Below are positions 8,295 to 21,492 of a DNA stretch of 64,000 bases, piece by piece. Each line of letters begins with the position of its first letter. Position 1 is the stretch's first letter. Below the pieces are notes generated by a model, which saw only the letters and a program-made list of their open reading frames with translations, was not told the origin of the DNA and made no database searches. Origin of the DNA: Streptomyces caniferus. GTDB lineage: Bacteria; Actinomycetota; Actinomycetes; Streptomycetales; Streptomycetaceae. The position numbers and the translations under genes were made by a program. The stretch covers positions 4,473,501-4,537,500 of the forward strand of contig NZ_BLIN01000005.1 in the NCBI RefSeq assembly GCF_009811555.1. Direction: 5' to 3'.

Positions 8295-8429
8295 TCAGAC
8301 ACCCGAACCTGCGGGCACGGAGTCGGTCGCCTCCGTCCACAGATCCTGCTCGGCGCGATCCGCCTGGATCTGGCGGTACACGAGGAGCCCGCCGATGGCG
8401 GCCAGTGCGACCAGGAGAAGCTTCTTCAC
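8295..8429 (-). CDS. DLW-39 family small membrane protein
   Basis: A 44-residue protein that starts with GTG at 8429. It has one hydrophobic helix near residues 4-17 (LLLVALAAIGGLLV), then a charged stretch containing the Asp-Leu-Trp that names the DLW-39 family, and a short tail ending GSGV. The start is supported by GAGG seven bases upstream. Such proteins are conserved near gyrA and tRNA genes in streptomycetes; the function is unknown. A hairpin terminator follows immediately. Confidence 0.85.
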   Translation of the reverse strand: MKKLLLVALAAIGGLLVYRQIQADRAEQDLWTEATDSVPAGSGV

Positions 8430-8574
8430 CGCGCGACCTCGTCTTTCGTTGACGTAGGGGACCTATGTCGGCCGATGATACACACCGGCCGATACCGATT
8501 GGTTACCTAGCCCGCAGTCGGCAACACCTCGTCCGAGACCGCCGCCGCGAGCCAACTTCCGCCTCCGTACAACG

Positions 8575-8612
8575 AATCGGCCCGGCCGGGGAGTTCCCCG
8601 GCCGGGCCGATT
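8575..8612 (-). terminator. Terminator hairpin after tRNA-Ile
   Basis: A 17-bp perfect stem around a four-base AGTT loop: AATCGGCCCGGCCGGGG followed by its complement. On the minus strand it starts a few bases after the tRNA-Ile 3' end, so it very likely ends that transcript. It is self-complementary and could stop transcription from either side. Confidence 0.8.
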
Positions 8613-8618
8613 GTGCAG

Positions 8619-8692
8619 TGCGGCTACCAGGACTTGAACCTGGGGCCTCTTCCTTATCAGGGAAGCGCTCTAACCGTCTGAGCTATAGCCGC
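8619..8692 (-). tRNA. tRNA-Ile (anticodon GAT)
   Basis: A 74-base cloverleaf with perfectly paired acceptor arms GCGGCTA and TAGCCGC, discriminator A, T arm CCAGGTTCAAGTCCTGG, and anticodon loop CTGATAA on the stem CTTCC/GGAAG. The anticodon GAT reads ATC and ATT. No CCA is encoded. It sits downstream of the gyrase and DUF3566 genes. Confidence 0.97.
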
Positions 8693-8780
8693 GCGTTCGC
8701 TGCACCGAAAGATTAGCGCACTTCAGAGGCGTTCCCAAAATCGGTTCGGGAAGCCGCCCGAACGCCCTCCCGTGAGGGGA

Positions 8781-9470
8781 TCACTCGTCCTCGGCGAGGG
8801 TGAGCTCCACACCGCCGACGAAGCCCGCCGACAGGTTGTAGATGAACGCCCCGAGGGTGGCCAGCGCGGTCGCCAGCACCACGTCGATCACCGCGATGAT
8901 CGACGTGAACAGCACCACCCGCGGCAGCGACAGGAACGACTGCAGATCGAAGCCCGCGCCGTCGCTGGAGCCGGTGGCCTCGCTGATCGTCCCGCCGACC
9001 GTGGAGAAGACCCCCATCGCGTTCATGACCATCCACAGCACCGCGGCGGCCACGACCGTGCAGATGCCCAGCGCGATGGAGAGCAGGAAGCTGACCTTCA
9101 TGACCGACCACGGATCGGCGCGCGCCACCCGCAGCCGGGCCTTGCGGGTCCGCGGGGCCGTACGGGCGCCCGTACGCGGCCGGCGCACCGCCGGCCCGCC
9201 GCCCTTCCCACTGTCGGTGGGATACGCCTGAGGCGGCTGGTACGGCTGCTGTGAGCCGCTCTCGGCCTGCCCCTGGGCCTCCTGCCGGGGCTGCGGTTGC
9301 GGCTGACGGGTATCGGTCACGGGTCCCCCCTGGTGCGAGCCCTCGTCTCGGGGGCCGGTGTCAGAAACGGCGGAGCCACGGGCGCTGTCATCCGTCACGG
9401 TTGCGGGTCCGGACGGGGAATCCTTCTCGGCTCCCGGTCCACCCGCCGCAGCGCCCGTGGCTCCACTCAC
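8781..9470 (-). CDS. DUF3566 domain membrane protein
   Basis: A 229-residue protein. Residues 1-120 are Pro/Gln/Gly-rich and disordered, and the conserved DUF3566 domain follows from about residue 125 (RVARADPWSVMKVSFLLSIALG). It has two likely transmembrane helices, near residues 131-155 and 197-222. The family is found next to gyrA across Actinobacteria, and the mycobacterial member is known as a small membrane protein of this locus. The gene starts 15 bases after the gyrA stop, so the two are almost certainly one operon. The molecular role is not established from sequence. Confidence 0.9.
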   Translation of the reverse strand: MSGATGAAAGGPGAEKDSPSGPATVTDDSARGSAVSDTGPRDEGSHQGGPVTDTRQPQPQPRQEAQGQAESGSQQPYQPPQAYPTDSGKGGGPAVRRPRTGARTAPRTRKARLRVARADPWSVMKVSFLLSIALGICTVVAAAVLWMVMNAMGVFSTVGGTISEATGSSDGAGFDLQSFLSLPRVVLFTSIIAVIDVVLATALATLGAFIYNLSAGFVGGVELTLAEDE

Positions 9471-9485
9471 GACCTACTCCTCGTG

Positions 9486-12110
9486 CTACTCCGCCGCGGG
9501 CTGCTCGCCCTCGGCCTCCGTGGACACGGTCTCCTCGGCCGCGTCGGCCTCGTCGGGCGCCTCGCCCCCGTCGACCTCTTCGGCTTCACGACCGGCCTCG
9601 GCGTTCCATGCGATGCCGACGACGGCATCACGCTTGCCCAGGTTGATCAGTTGGACGCCCATGGTGTCACGGCCGGTCTCGCGCACCTCGTTGACCCGCG
9701 TACGGATCACGCCACCGCCGAGCGTCACCGCGAGGATCTCGTCGGTGTCCTCGACGACCAGCGCGCCGACCAGCGAACCCCGGTCCTCCACGATCTTGGC
9801 GGCCTTGATGCCCAGACCGCCGCGGCCCTGGACGCGGTACTCGTCGACCGCGGTGCGCTTGGCGTAGCCGCCGTCCGTGGCGGTGAAGACGTAGGTGTTG
9901 GCACGGACCACGTTCATCGAGAGCAGCTGGTCGCCCTCGCGGAAGCTCATGCCCTTCACACCGGAGGTGGCCCGGCCCATCGGCCGGAGCGCCTCGTCGG
10001 TCGCCGTGAAGCGGATCGACTGGGCCTTCTTGCTGATCAGCAGCAGGTCGTCGGTCTCCGAGACCAGCTCGGCGCCGATCAGCTCGTCGTCCGTGCCGTC
10101 CTCCTGCTCGCGCAGGTTGATCGCGATGACACCGCCGGAGCGCGGCGAGTCGTAGTCCTTGAGCGGCGTCTTCTTCACCAGGCCGGCCTTGGTGGCGAGC
10201 ACCAGGTACGGCATGGCGTCGTAGTCGCGGATCGCCAGGATCTGCGCGATCTGCTCGTCCGGCTGGAAGGCGAGGAGATTGGCCACATGCTGACCCCGGG
10301 CGTCGCGTCCCGCGTCGGGGAGCTCGTACGCCTTGGCGCGGTAGACCCGGCCCTTGTTCGTGAAGAACAGCAGCCAGTGGTGGGTCGTGGAGACGAAGAA
10401 GTGGTCGACGATGTCGTCTTCCTTGAGCTTCGTGCCCCGGACGCCCTTGCCGCCGCGCTTCTGCGAGCGGTAGTCGTCGGTCTTCGTCCGCTTCACATAA
10501 CCGCCACGGGTGATCGTGACGACGATGTCCTCCTCGGCGATCAGGTCCTCGATGGACATGTCGCCCTCGAAGGGCACCAGCTTGGAGCGCCGGTCGTCGC
10601 CGAACTTCTCGACGATCGCGGCGAGTTCCTCGCTGATGATCTGGCGCTGCCGCTCCGGGGAGGCCAGGATCGCGTTGTACTCGTTGATCTTGCGCTGCAG
10701 CTCGTCGTGCTCGGCGGTGATCTTCTGGCGCTCCAGGGCGGCCAGCCGGCGCAGCTGCATCTCCAGGATCGCGTTCGCCTGGATCTCGTCGATCGTCAGC
10801 AGGCCCATCAGGCCCTCGCGCGCCACCTCGACGGTCTCACTGCGCCGGATCAGCGCGATGACCTCGTCGATGGCGTCCAGCGCCTTGAGCAGACCGCGCA
10901 GGATGTGCGCCCGCTCCTCGGCCTTGCGCAGCCGGAACTTCGTCCGGCGGACGATGACCTCGACCTGGTGCGTCACCCAGTTGCGGATGAAGGCGTCCAG
11001 CGAGAGCGTGCGCGGCACCCCGTCGACCAGCGCCAGCATGTTCGCGCCGAAGTTGGTCTGCAGGTCGGTGTGCTTGTAGAGGTTGTTGAGGACGACCTTG
11101 GCGACCGCGTCCCGCTTGAGCACGATGACCAGGCGCTGGCCCGTGCGCGAGGAGGTCTCGTCGCGGACGTCCGCGATGCCGCCGATCTTGCCGTCCTTGA
11201 CCAGGTCGGCGATCTTCTGCGCGAGGTTGTCCGGGTTGGTCTGGTAGGGCAGCTCGGTGACCACCAGGCACTGGCGGTTCTGGATCTCCTCGACCGCCAC
11301 CACAGCGCGCATGGTGATCGACCCGCGGCCCGTGCGGTAGGCCTCCTCGATGCCCTTGCGGCCCACGACCAGCGCGCCGGTGGGGAAGTCGGGGCCCTTG
11401 ATGCGCTCGATCAGCGCGTCCAGCAGCTCCTCGCTGGAGGCCTCGGGGTGCTCCAGCGCCCACTGGGCACCGGCCGCGACCTCGCGCAGGTTGTGCGGCG
11501 GGATGTTCGTCGCCATACCGACCGCGATACCGGCCGAGCCGTTGATCAGCAGGTTCGGGAAGCGGGCCGGCAGGACCGTCGGCTCCTGGTTACGGCCGTC
11601 GTAGTTGTCCTGGAAATCGACGGTCTCCTCGTCGATGTCCCGCAGCATCTCCATGGAGAGCTGCTTCATCTTGCACTCGGTGTACCGCATGGCCGCGGCC
11701 GGGTCGTTGCCCGGGGAGCCGAAGTTGCCGTTGGAGTCGACTAGCGGCATCCGCATCGACCACGGCTGCGCCAGGCGCACCAGGGCGTCGTAGATGGAGG
11801 AGTCGCCGTGCGGGTGGTACGTACCCATGACGTCGCCGACGACGCGGGCGCACTTGTAGAAGCCCTTCTCGGGGCGGTAGCCGCCGTCGTACATCGCGTA
11901 CAGCACCCGGCGGTGCACCGGCTTGAGGCCGTCGCGCACATCGGGCAGCGCACGCGAGACGATGACGGACATCGCGTAGTCGAGGTAGGAGCGCTGCATC
12001 TCCGTCTCGAGCCCGACGGGCTCGACGCGCATCCCGACGCCTTCGATGGCGGCGGGCGCGCCCTCGGCGGTCACGCCGTCCGGGGTCACAGGGGGGTTCT
12101 CGTCGGCCAT
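9486..12110 (-). CDS. gyrA: DNA gyrase subunit A
   Basis: The 874-residue breakage-reunion subunit of the type II topoisomerase that adds negative supercoils. The active-site Tyr is Tyr143 in AAMRYTE. The quinolone-resistance-determining region reads [10 protein letters not shown]; the positions matching E. coli Ser83 and Asp87 are Ser104 and Asp108, so the classical resistance changes are absent. The C-terminal half holds beta-pinwheel repeats and a GyrA-box-like QKRGGKG near residues 535-541. A long acidic Glu/Ala-rich tail ends the protein, as in other streptomycetes. The ATG at 12110 is 50 bases after the gyrB stop, indicating co-transcription. Confidence 0.99.
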   Translation of the reverse strand: MADENPPVTPDGVTAEGAPAAIEGVGMRVEPVGLETEMQRSYLDYAMSVIVSRALPDVRDGLKPVHRRVLYAMYDGGYRPEKGFYKCARVVGDVMGTYHPHGDSSIYDALVRLAQPWSMRMPLVDSNGNFGSPGNDPAAAMRYTECKMKQLSMEMLRDIDEETVDFQDNYDGRNQEPTVLPARFPNLLINGSAGIAVGMATNIPPHNLREVAAGAQWALEHPEASSEELLDALIERIKGPDFPTGALVVGRKGIEEAYRTGRGSITMRAVVAVEEIQNRQCLVVTELPYQTNPDNLAQKIADLVKDGKIGGIADVRDETSSRTGQRLVIVLKRDAVAKVVLNNLYKHTDLQTNFGANMLALVDGVPRTLSLDAFIRNWVTHQVEVIVRRTKFRLRKAEERAHILRGLLKALDAIDEVIALIRRSETVEVAREGLMGLLTIDEIQANAILEMQLRRLAALERQKITAEHDELQRKINEYNAILASPERQRQIISEELAAIVEKFGDDRRSKLVPFEGDMSIEDLIAEEDIVVTITRGGYVKRTKTDDYRSQKRGGKGVRGTKLKEDDIVDHFFVSTTHHWLLFFTNKGRVYRAKAYELPDAGRDARGQHVANLLAFQPDEQIAQILAIRDYDAMPYLVLATKAGLVKKTPLKDYDSPRSGGVIAINLREQEDGTDDELIGAELVSETDDLLLISKKAQSIRFTATDEALRPMGRATSGVKGMSFREGDQLLSMNVVRANTYVFTATDGGYAKRTAVDEYRVQGRGGLGIKAAKIVEDRGSLVGALVVEDTDEILAVTLGGGVIRTRVNEVRETGRDTMGVQLINLGKRDAVVGIAWNAEAGREAEEVDGGEAPDEADAAEETVSTEAEGEQPAAE

Positions 12111-12160
12111 GGTGGTTCAAAGTCCTTTCGAGCTGCGGCTGTTGTTCGGGCCGACAGGGC

Positions 12161-14514
<2,354 letters not shown>

Positions 14515-15051
14515 TCAGCCGTAGGTGTCGCCGGGGCCCTTGCTCCCCGGCGCCCGCAGCGATCCGTACCGGCGCGCGGGGCCCCCGGGACCCAGCACCT
14601 TGATCATCTTTACGGTGCCGTGGCCCAGGTCCTCGTTGAGGCGGGCCACCAGCGTCGGGGCCAGCAGCCGCAGCTGCGTCGCCCAGGCCGTCGAATCGCA
14701 CTGGACCGTCAGGACCCGGGCGTCCTCGTCGTACTTCTGCGGCTCGCAGTGCTGCGCCACCTCGGGCCCGACCAACTGCGGCCAGCGCCCCATCACCCCG
14801 CCGACCGCGGCCGGGGTCTCCCAGCCGCGCTCGGTGATCAGCCGGTTGATCGCCGCACCGAGCGGCAGCGGGTCGCGGCCGTCGGCCCGCGCGCCCGAGC
14901 GCAGCCCGCCGCGCCTGGCCTGCTTCTTCTGCTGCGCGGCCGCGCCCCGCGCACGCGCCTGCTCCTTGGCGGCCACCAGCGCCTGCCGGGCCAGGTCCAC
15001 ACCGGAGAGCTCGGGCGACGGCCTGGGCAGGTCGGGCTGCTCCTCGCTCAC
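14515..15051 (-). CDS. DUF721 protein, DciA-like
   Basis: A 178-residue member of the DciA/DUF721 family, which works with or loads the replicative helicase DnaB in bacteria that lack DnaC. The N-terminal part is charged and Ala-rich ([22 protein letters not shown], partly shown). The conserved domain spans residues 60-155, with [15 protein letters not shown] and the [17 protein letters not shown] stretch typical of the family. Its start overlaps the recF stop by four bases, so translation is coupled. The position beside recF and gyrB matches mycobacterial dciA. Confidence 0.85.
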   Translation of the reverse strand: MSEEQPDLPRPSPELSGVDLARQALVAAKEQARARGAAAQQKKQARRGGLRSGARADGRDPLPLGAAINRLITERGWETPAAVGGVMGRWPQLVGPEVAQHCEPQKYDEDARVLTVQCDSTAWATQLRLLAPTLVARLNEDLGHGTVKMIKVLGPGGPARRYGSLRAPGSKGPGDTYG

Positions 15052-16184
15052 GGGGTCACCTTCTCCGCGGCGCCGTCGGACACCGCATAGCGCGCCCCGG
15101 CCAGGACGCCCGGCACGTCGTCGTCCACCGCGGCCGTCACCAGCACCTGCTCGCCCGGGGCCACCAACTCCGCCAGCCGCTCGCGGCGCCGTGCGTCCAG
15201 TTCGGCGAAGACGTCGTCGAGCACGAGCACCGGCTCGTTGCCCTCGGCGCGCAGCAGGTCGTACGAGGCCAGTCGCAGCGCCAGCGCATACGACCAGGAC
15301 TCGCCGTGGCTGGCGTACCCCTTCGCCGGGAGCCGGCCCAGCTTGAGCACCAGATCATCGCGGTGCGGGCCGACCAGCGTCACCCCGCGCTCGATCTCTC
15401 CCTTACGGGCCTCGCCGAGCGCCGTCAGCAGCACCTCGTACAGCTCCTCGCGGTTCGACGCGTCGGCCATCGCCTCGCCCGCCGAACCGCGGTACTCCAG
15501 CGCCAGCGGCCCGCCGCCGGGGGCCAGCTGCTCATAGGCCTTGTCCGCGAGCGGCTGCAGCGCGGCGATCAGATCCAGCCGCTGCGCCAGCAGCTCGGCG
15601 CCCGCGCGGGCCAGATGCTGGTCCCACACGTCCAACGTCGACAGATCCATCTGCCGCCCGCCGTGCCTGCGCGCCAACGCCGCGGTCTTCAACAGGGTGT
15701 TGCGCTGCTTGAGGACCCGGTCGTAGTCCGAGCGCACCCCGGCCATCCGCGGCGACCGCGCGGTGATCAGCTCGTCCAGGAACCGCCGCCGCTCGCCCGG
15801 ATCACCCTTGATCAGCGCCAGGTCCTCCGGCGCGAACAGCACCGTCCGGACGATCCCCAGTACGTCCCGGGGCCTGACCTGGGACGACCTGTTGATCCTG
15901 GCGCGGTTGGCCTTGCCCGGGTTGAGCTCCAGCTCGATCAGCTGCTGCCGCTCGCCCTGGACGACCGCGGCCCGGATGATCGCCCGCTCGGCGCCCATCC
16001 GCACCAGCGGGGCGTCCGAGGAGACGCGGTGGCTGCCGAGCGTGGCGAGGTAGCCGACCGCCTCGACGAGGTTGGTCTTGCCCTGCCCGTTGGGGCCCAC
16101 GAACGCCGTGACGCCCGGGTCGAGCGGAACCTCGACCCGGGCGTACGAGCGGAAGTCGGCGAGGGACAGATGCGTGACGTGCAT
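15048..16184 (-). CDS. recF: DNA replication/repair protein RecF
   Basis: A 378-residue SMC-like ATPase that helps load RecA at gaps through RecOR. The Walker A motif is GPNGQGKTN at residues 30-38. The ABC signature lies in the central part, and the C-terminal Walker B is [12 protein letters not shown], with the following D-loop residues. The N-terminus [19 protein letters not shown] is typical. Translation is coupled to the downstream DUF721 gene by a four-base overlap. gnd lies 70 bases upstream. Confidence 0.98.
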   Translation of the reverse strand: MHVTHLSLADFRSYARVEVPLDPGVTAFVGPNGQGKTNLVEAVGYLATLGSHRVSSDAPLVRMGAERAIIRAAVVQGERQQLIELELNPGKANRARINRSSQVRPRDVLGIVRTVLFAPEDLALIKGDPGERRRFLDELITARSPRMAGVRSDYDRVLKQRNTLLKTAALARRHGGRQMDLSTLDVWDQHLARAGAELLAQRLDLIAALQPLADKAYEQLAPGGGPLALEYRGSAGEAMADASNREELYEVLLTALGEARKGEIERGVTLVGPHRDDLVLKLGRLPAKGYASHGESWSYALALRLASYDLLRAEGNEPVLVLDDVFAELDARRRERLAELVAPGEQVLVTAAVDDDVPGVLAGARYAVSDGAAEKVTP

Positions 16185-16254
16185 GGCTGAGCGCCGACCT
16201 CCCCCGGCTGTTGCTGCCTGTTGCTTCTGGTTGGTGCGGTGTGCGCGGTGTCCG

Positions 16255-17133
16255 CTACTTCTTGCTCTCGACCGCGTGCCCGCCGAACTGGTTGCGGAGC
16301 GCGGCGATCATCTTCATCTGCGGGGAGTCGTCCTGACGGGACGCGAAGCGCGCGAAGAGCGAGGCTGTGATCGCGGGCAGCGGCACGGCGTTGTCGATCG
16401 CGGCCTCGACCGTCCAGCGGCCCTCACCCGAGTCGGCGGCGAAACCGCGCAGCTTCTCGAGGTGCTCGTCGTCGTCGAGGGCGTTGACGGCCAGGTCGAG
16501 CAGCCAGGAACGGATGACCGTGCCCTCCTGCCAGGAGCGGAAGATCTCGCGGACGTCCGTGACGGAGTCGACCTTCTCCAGGAGCTCCCAGCCCTCGGCG
16601 AAGGCCTGCATCATCGCGTACTCGATGCCGTTGTGGACCATCTTCGCGAAGTGGCCGGCGCCGACCTTGCCGGCGTGCACCGAGCCGAAGTCGCCCTCGG
16701 GCTTGAGCGCGTCGAAGACCGGCTGCACCTTGGCGACATCGTCCTTGTCGCCGCCGTACATCAGGGCGTAGCCGTTCTCCAGGCCCCAGACGCCGCCGGA
16801 GACACCGCAGTCGACGAAGCCGATGCCCTTGGCCTTCAGCTCCTCGGCGTGCTTCTCGTCGTCGGTCCAGCGGGAGTTGCCGCCGTCCACGACGATGTCG
16901 CCCGGCGAGAGCAGCTCGGCCAGCTCGTCGATCGTGGACTGGGTGGCGGCACCGGCCGGCACCATGACCCAGACCACCCGCGGACCCTTGAGCTTGTCCA
17001 CCAGCCCCTGGAGGCTGTTGACATCCGCCACGTCGGGGTTGCGGTCGTATCCGATGACGGTGTGGCCGGCGCGGCGAATGCGCTCGCGCATATTGCCGCC
17101 CATCTTGCCGAGACCGACGAGACCGAGCTCCAT
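16255..17133 (-). CDS. gnd: 6-phosphogluconate dehydrogenase (decarboxylating), short form
   Basis: A 292-residue Gnd/YqeC-type enzyme that oxidises 6-phosphogluconate to ribulose 5-phosphate and CO2 in the pentose phosphate pathway. The N-terminal Rossmann motif is [12 protein letters not shown]. The substrate signature [10 protein letters not shown] appears near residues 85-94, followed by the GVSGGVWG stretch, and the C-terminal helical domain contains [10 protein letters not shown] chose ATG at 17133, which follows AGAGGG; the longer frame upstream has no similarity. Its place between dnaN and recF is a streptomycete habit and gives no role in replication. Confidence 0.95.
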   Translation of the reverse strand: MELGLVGLGKMGGNMRERIRRAGHTVIGYDRNPDVADVNSLQGLVDKLKGPRVVWVMVPAGAATQSTIDELAELLSPGDIVVDGGNSRWTDDEKHAEELKAKGIGFVDCGVSGGVWGLENGYALMYGGDKDDVAKVQPVFDALKPEGDFGSVHAGKVGAGHFAKMVHNGIEYAMMQAFAEGWELLEKVDSVTDVREIFRSWQEGTVIRSWLLDLAVNALDDDEHLEKLRGFAADSGEGRWTVEAAIDNAVPLPAITASLFARFASRQDDSPQMKMIAALRNQFGGHAVESKK

Positions 17134-17269
17134 CAGAGACCCTCTTTGCACGTAGTCGTTGCTGTTCGTACCCGGGTCCGAGCCTACGCCCGCAGGTCCG
17201 CGCACACCTGTGGGCTCAGCCGCTCATCAGGGCCCTTCAGCCGGTCGCCGCAAGGCGCGTGGCCAGGGC

Positions 17270-17293
17270 GCTGTCCGGTGTCCGCCGGACAGC
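17270..17293 (-). terminator. Hairpin downstream of dnaN
   Basis: CTGTCCGG (17271-17278) pairs with CCGGACAG (17285-17292) around a six-base loop, with one further G/C pair outside. It lies 22 bases after the dnaN stop on the minus strand. There is no T-run, so it may be a terminator or a partial attenuator between dnaN and gnd. Confidence 0.45.
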
Positions 17294-17314
17294 CGCCCCC
17301 GGCCCGTCCGGCCG

Positions 17315-18445
17315 TCAGCCGGAGAGCCGCACCGGCATGATCAGGTACTTGTACGCGTCGTCCGCCTCGGCGTCCTTGGCCGGCCGGCCGCTCAGCAGCG
17401 CGGGCTTGGTCGAGGTCGTGAAGGACAGCTGCGCCACCGGGGAGTCGATGGCCGACAGGCCCTCCAGGAGGAAGCCGGGGTTGAAGGCGATCGAGATGTC
17501 GTCGCCGTCCAGGTCGGCGTCCACCCGCTCCACAGCCTGTGCATCGTCGCTGGAGCCGGCCTCCAGGATCAGCACGCCCTGCTCGAAGCTCAGCCGGACC
17601 GGGGTGTTCCGCTCGGCCACCAGCGCCACACGCTTGACGGCCTCGACGAACGGGGCGGTCTCGATCACGGCGACCGAGTTGAACTCGGTCGGGAAGAGGG
17701 TGCGGTACTTCGGCAGGTCGCCTTCCAGCAGACGCGTCGTCGTCCGCCGCCCGGCGCCCTCGAAACCGATCAGGCCCTCGCCCTGGCCGGAGCCGGACAG
17801 CGCGAGCGTGACGGTGTCGCCGCTGCTCAGGGACTTGGCGGTGTCCAGCAGCGTCTTGGCGGGGACCAGCGCGACGGCGGAGGCGTCCGGGCTCTCCGGC
17901 TTCCACAGGAACTCGCGCACCGCGAAGCGGTAGCGGTCGGTGGAGGCCAGGGTGACCGTGTCGCCCTCGATCTCGATCCGTACGCCGGTGAGCACCGGGA
18001 GGGTGTCGTCACGGCCGGCGGCGATGGCGACCTGGGCGGCGGCCGCGGCGAAGACCTCACCGGGGACGGTGCCGGTGGCGGTGGGCATCGTCGGCAGGGA
18101 CGGGTACTCCTCCACAGGAAGGGTGTGGAGGGTGAACCGCGAGGAGCCGCAGACGACGGTGACGCGTACACCGTCGGTGGAAATCTCCACCGGGCGGTTG
18201 GGGAGCGCACGGCAGATGTCGGCGAGCAGCCGGCCGGAGACGAGGACCGTGCCCTCTTCATCCACCTCCGCTTCCACCGAGACCCGCGCGGAGACCTCGT
18301 AGTCGAAGCCGGAGAGGCTCAGTGCGCCGTCCTCGGCCTTCAGCAGCAGGCCCGCGAGGACGGGCACCGGCGGACGGGCCGGGAGGCTCTTGGCCGCCCA
18401 GGCCACTGCCTCCGCGAGTACATCGCGCTCCACCCGGATCTTCAC
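17315..18445 (-). CDS. dnaN: DNA polymerase III sliding clamp (beta subunit)
   Basis: A 376-residue beta clamp that tethers the replicative polymerase to DNA. The N-terminus KIRVERDVLAEAVAWAAKSLP and the three repeated clamp domains of about 125 residues each are present; the C-terminus ends YLIMPVRLSG, the hydrophobic-cleft strand of the family. The GTG at 18445 follows AGGAGG, deciding the start over longer upstream frames. oriC begins directly upstream. Confidence 0.98.
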   Translation of the reverse strand: MKIRVERDVLAEAVAWAAKSLPARPPVPVLAGLLLKAEDGALSLSGFDYEVSARVSVEAEVDEEGTVLVSGRLLADICRALPNRPVEISTDGVRVTVVCGSSRFTLHTLPVEEYPSLPTMPTATGTVPGEVFAAAAAQVAIAAGRDDTLPVLTGVRIEIEGDTVTLASTDRYRFAVREFLWKPESPDASAVALVPAKTLLDTAKSLSSGDTVTLALSGSGQGEGLIGFEGAGRRTTTRLLEGDLPKYRTLFPTEFNSVAVIETAPFVEAVKRVALVAERNTPVRLSFEQGVLILEAGSSDDAQAVERVDADLDGDDISIAFNPGFLLEGLSAIDSPVAQLSFTTSTKPALLSGRPAKDAEADDAYKYLIMPVRLSG

Positions 18446-19473
18446 CGGAAACCGCCTCCTGCTGTTGCTGGCTCTCGCCCTGCTGGCCTTCGTCGTCGGC
18501 TGGGTTGCCGGAGACCAGTCTGACGCACGCCACCGACAGTCGGTGCGGCTCGGGGTCAAGTCGGCTCGACCGGTGCCGGACGCCCGGCGGCCCACTTGTG
18601 CACAGGCCCCGTTTCCGAACGAGTTCCCCGGTAGATATCCGTGGTCGTAGTAGTAGGGGCTGTGGAAACCGTGGACAACTGCTTTTGCGCAGGTCAACGC
18701 GGATTTTTTGTCCACTGCCCCTGTGGGTGGCGGTCGTGGAAAAGCCGGTGGTTCTGTGGACCGCCGAAAGTTCTGCACACCCGGTGCACAGGAGACGGGT
18801 ACTTCTCCCCAGCGCCATCCCCAGCTTTACCCACGTTCCCCACAGCCCAATCAGGCACCTTGGTGTGACCGCTTTCACTCGGCCCGGTGAGGGCGGGTGT
18901 TGCGTTGCCGAACAGTGGACAGCGATGTGGAGAAGCCGGTGATTGCTGGGGACAACAGCGGCTTGCCTGTGGGCGGGCGGTGGACAAGACGCGACCTCTC
19001 CTGTGGACGAATCCGCTGTCCACACCCTGTGGAGGAAGGTTGGCCACAAATCCACACGCTGCTGACCTCCTCCGATGCTCCGTCAGAAGACCTCCCTGTG
19101 GATCCCACAGGGATAACTTTCCCCTCCCCAGCATGTGGACGGAAGATTCTTGCCCAATCTGTGGAGAGAAGCCGTGACCGGCCGCGGAATCGAACACCGG
19201 CGGCGCGTTCCACAGGTTTGGGACGGCGGCGGAGTCGGTCGGAGGGGGTGGTGAAGCGGCCCGGGAGGGTCCCGGGACGGCTTCCGGAGCAGTGCGTGAC
19301 GCGTCCGGGAGGGCCGGGGAGCGCGCGCTCGGCGGACGGTGCAGGACGGGCAGGGCGCGGGAACGCGTGAGGAGACGCCGGCGCTTCGCGGAGCGGCCCG
19401 TACGACGAAGGGCGCTGCCGGAACGGATCCGGAGCGCCCTCACACGTCCTGCGGTGGCCGCCGGTGGCCGCCC
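18446..19473. other. oriC: Chromosomal replication origin oriC
   Basis: The 1,028-base region between dnaN and dnaA is dense in Streptomyces-type DnaA boxes (consensus TTGTCCACA, both strands). By eye I find 17 nonamers with at least seven matches, between 18596 and 19168: for example TTGTGCACA (18596-18604), TTGTCCACG on the minus strand (18670-18678), TTGTCCACT (18708-18716), TTGTCCACC on the minus strand (18979-18987), CTGTCCACA (19016-19024) and TTGGCCACA (19040-19048). None is a perfect TTGTCCACA. Box-poor flanks remain at 18446-18590 and 19215-19473. No credible gene lies inside. This agrees with the well-studied streptomycete oriC, which holds about 19 boxes between dnaA and dnaN. Confidence 0.95.
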
Positions 19474-21420
19474 TCAGCCGTTCTTGATGCGATTGGTGAG
19501 CTCGGTGACCTGGTTGTAGATCGAACGCCGCTCGGCCATCAGCGCGCGGATCTTGCGGTCGGCGTGCATCACGGTCGTATGGTCCCGGCCGCCGAACTGC
19601 GCGCCGATCTTCGGCAGCGAGAGGTCGGTCAGCTCACGGCACAGATACATGGCGATCTGGCGGGCGGTGACCAGCACCCGGCTGCGCGACGAGCCGCACA
19701 GGTCGTCGATGGTCAGCCCGAAGTAGTCGGCGGTGGAGGCCATGATCGCGGTCGCGGTGATCTCCGGGGCGGCATCCTCGCCACCGGGGATCAGGTCCTT
19801 CAGCACGATCTCGGTCAGCCCCAGGTCCACCGGCTGCCGGTTGAGCGAGGCGAACGCCGTGACCCGGATCAGCGCGCCCTCCAGCTCACGGATGTTGCGC
19901 GAGATCCGGGACGCGATGAACTCCAGCACCTCCGGCGGGGCGTTCAGCTGCTCCTGGACGGCCTTCTTGCGGAGGATCGCGATCCGGGTCTCCAGCTCGG
20001 GCGGCTGGACATCGGTGATCAGACCCCACTCGAAGCGGTTGCGCAGCCGGTCCTCCAGGGTGACCAGCTGCTTGGGCGGCCGGTCACTGGAGAGCACGAT
20101 CTGCTTGTTCGCGTTGTGCAGCGTATTGAAGGTGTGGAAGAACTCCTCCTGCGTCGACTCCTTGCTCGCCAGGAACTGGATGTCGTCGACCAGCAGGATG
20201 TCCATGTCGCGGTAGCGCTTGCGGAACGCGTCCGCCTTGCCGTCGCGGATGGAGTTGATGAACTCGTTGGTGAACTCCTCCGAGCTCACGTACCGCACCC
20301 GGGTGCCCGGATACAGGCTCCGCGCGTAGTGCCCGATCGCATGCAGCAGGTGGGTCTTGCCGAGACCGGACTCCCCGTAGATGAACAGCGGGTTGTACGC
20401 CTTGGCCGGCGCCTCGGCGACGGCGACCGCGGCGGCGTGCGCGAAGCGGTTGGAGGCACCGATGACGAAGGTGTCGAAGAGGTACTTCGGGTTCAGCCGT
20501 GCGGTCGGCTCGCCCGGGCCGGTCGCCGGCGCGGGCTGCGCGGCGAGCGGGCTGGGCGCACCGCTGGGCGCGGGGAGCCCGGCGCCCGAGCGGCCGTTGT
20601 GCCCGCCGGGCTGGTGCTCGGAGAGGTCGCGGCGCGGCTGGTCGTAAGGGGAGCGGCCGTCGGAGTGCTGCGGCGGCCCGTTGCGGTCGGGCGTCTGCCC
20701 CCGGTAGTCGTTCTGCCGCTGCTGGTGCTGAGAGACATGGGACGACGGGGAGGCGTAGGGGTCGCGCTCGGGGAAGCCGCCGAGGTGCTGCTGCTGCCAG
20801 CCGTAGTCCTCGCGCGGGCCGGGGCCGCCGGCCATGCCGGAGGAGTGCTGCGGCCAGCCGCCGGGCTCGTGCCGGGGCTGCTGGTAGTCCGGATAGGCGG
20901 GGCGGACGCCGGGCAGGTCGTCGCCCTGGTGCCCGTAACCCTGCCGGTTGTCATGACGGCTGTCGTGCCGGCCGTCATGCCGGTTGTCGTGCCGGTTGTC
21001 GTGCCGCGCTTCGTAGCCGTCGTAGGCCTCGTGCTGCTGGGACTGATGCGACTGCTGGTGGTGCGGAGCGTGCTGCTGAGGCGACGGCTGGTGCTGGGGC
21101 GACTGGTGCTGCGGCGCGGGCGGTGCGGACGGCGTCAAAGGCTCCTCGGAGGAGTCGTCCACGGTGATCGCGATCCGGATCGGGCGGCCGCACTCATGGC
21201 TGAGGGCCTCCCCGATCAGCGGCGCCAGCCGGCCTTCGAGCACACCCTTGGCGAACTCGTTGGGGACGGCGAGCAGTGCGGTGTCGGCTACCAGTGCCAG
21301 CGGCTGAGTGCGCTTGAGCCAGTCCTGGTCCTTGGGCTTGATGCCGTCGGCCTCCGCGCGAAGGAGATGGTCGAGCACGCGCGGCCACACTGCGGCAAGA
21401 TCGGCAGGTACATCAGCCAC
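19474..21420 (-). CDS. dnaA: Chromosomal replication initiator DnaA
   Basis: The 648-residue initiator that binds DnaA boxes and melts oriC. Domain I is residues 1-80. Domain II is an unusually long linker (about 80-310) rich in His, Gln, Pro and Asp, with five RHDN-like repeats. Domain III is the AAA+ ATPase: Walker [10 protein letters not shown] with the Lys near residue 355, Walker [11 protein letters not shown], and the sensor region. Domain IV at the C-terminus has the DnaA signature [16 protein letters not shown] for DNA binding. The start is GTG at 21420. Streptomycete DnaA proteins are long for this reason. A promoter and an adjacent DnaA box upstream suggest autoregulation. Confidence 0.99.
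   Translation of the reverse strand: MADVPADLAAVWPRVLDHLLRAEADGIKPKDQDWLKRTQPLALVADTALLAVPNEFAKGVLEGRLAPLIGEALSHECGRPIRIAITVDDSSEEPLTPSAPPAPQHQSPQHQPSPQQHAPHHQQSHQSQQHEAYDGYEARHDNRHDNRHDGRHDSRHDNRQGYGHQGDDLPGVRPAYPDYQQPRHEPGGWPQHSSGMAGGPGPREDYGWQQQHLGGFPERDPYASPSSHVSQHQQRQNDYRGQTPDRNGPPQHSDGRSPYDQPRRDLSEHQPGGHNGRSGAGLPAPSGAPSPLAAQPAPATGPGEPTARLNPKYLFDTFVIGASNRFAHAAAVAVAEAPAKAYNPLFIYGESGLGKTHLLHAIGHYARSLYPGTRVRYVSSEEFTNEFINSIRDGKADAFRKRYRDMDILLVDDIQFLASKESTQEEFFHTFNTLHNANKQIVLSSDRPPKQLVTLEDRLRNRFEWGLITDVQPPELETRIAILRKKAVQEQLNAPPEVLEFIASRISRNIRELEGALIRVTAFASLNRQPVDLGLTEIVLKDLIPGGEDAAPEITATAIMASTADYFGLTIDDLCGSSRSRVLVTARQIAMYLCRELTDLSLPKIGAQFGGRDHTTVMHADRKIRALMAERRSIYNQVTELTNRIKNG
20947..21006 (-). 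repeat. Five tandem 12-bp repeats in dnaA domain II
   Basis: The minus strand codes [20 protein letters not shown] in succession, each unit 12 bases with codons such as CGG CAC GAC AAC. The repeats lie in the disordered linker and create a run of alternating Arg, His and Asp. Confidence 0.9.
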
Positions 21421-21492
21421 GGGGCACGCTCTCTCAGCAGTCCCACGAATGTGTGATTCTCAGGACGGGCGGGAAGGAATCGGGGTTCAGCC

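Noticed and set aside
9297..11744. A long open frame (815 codons) on the plus strand opposite gyrA
   Set aside because: The high G+C third-position bias of gyrA leaves few stops on the other strand. The translated sequence has no known motif and gyrA is certain.
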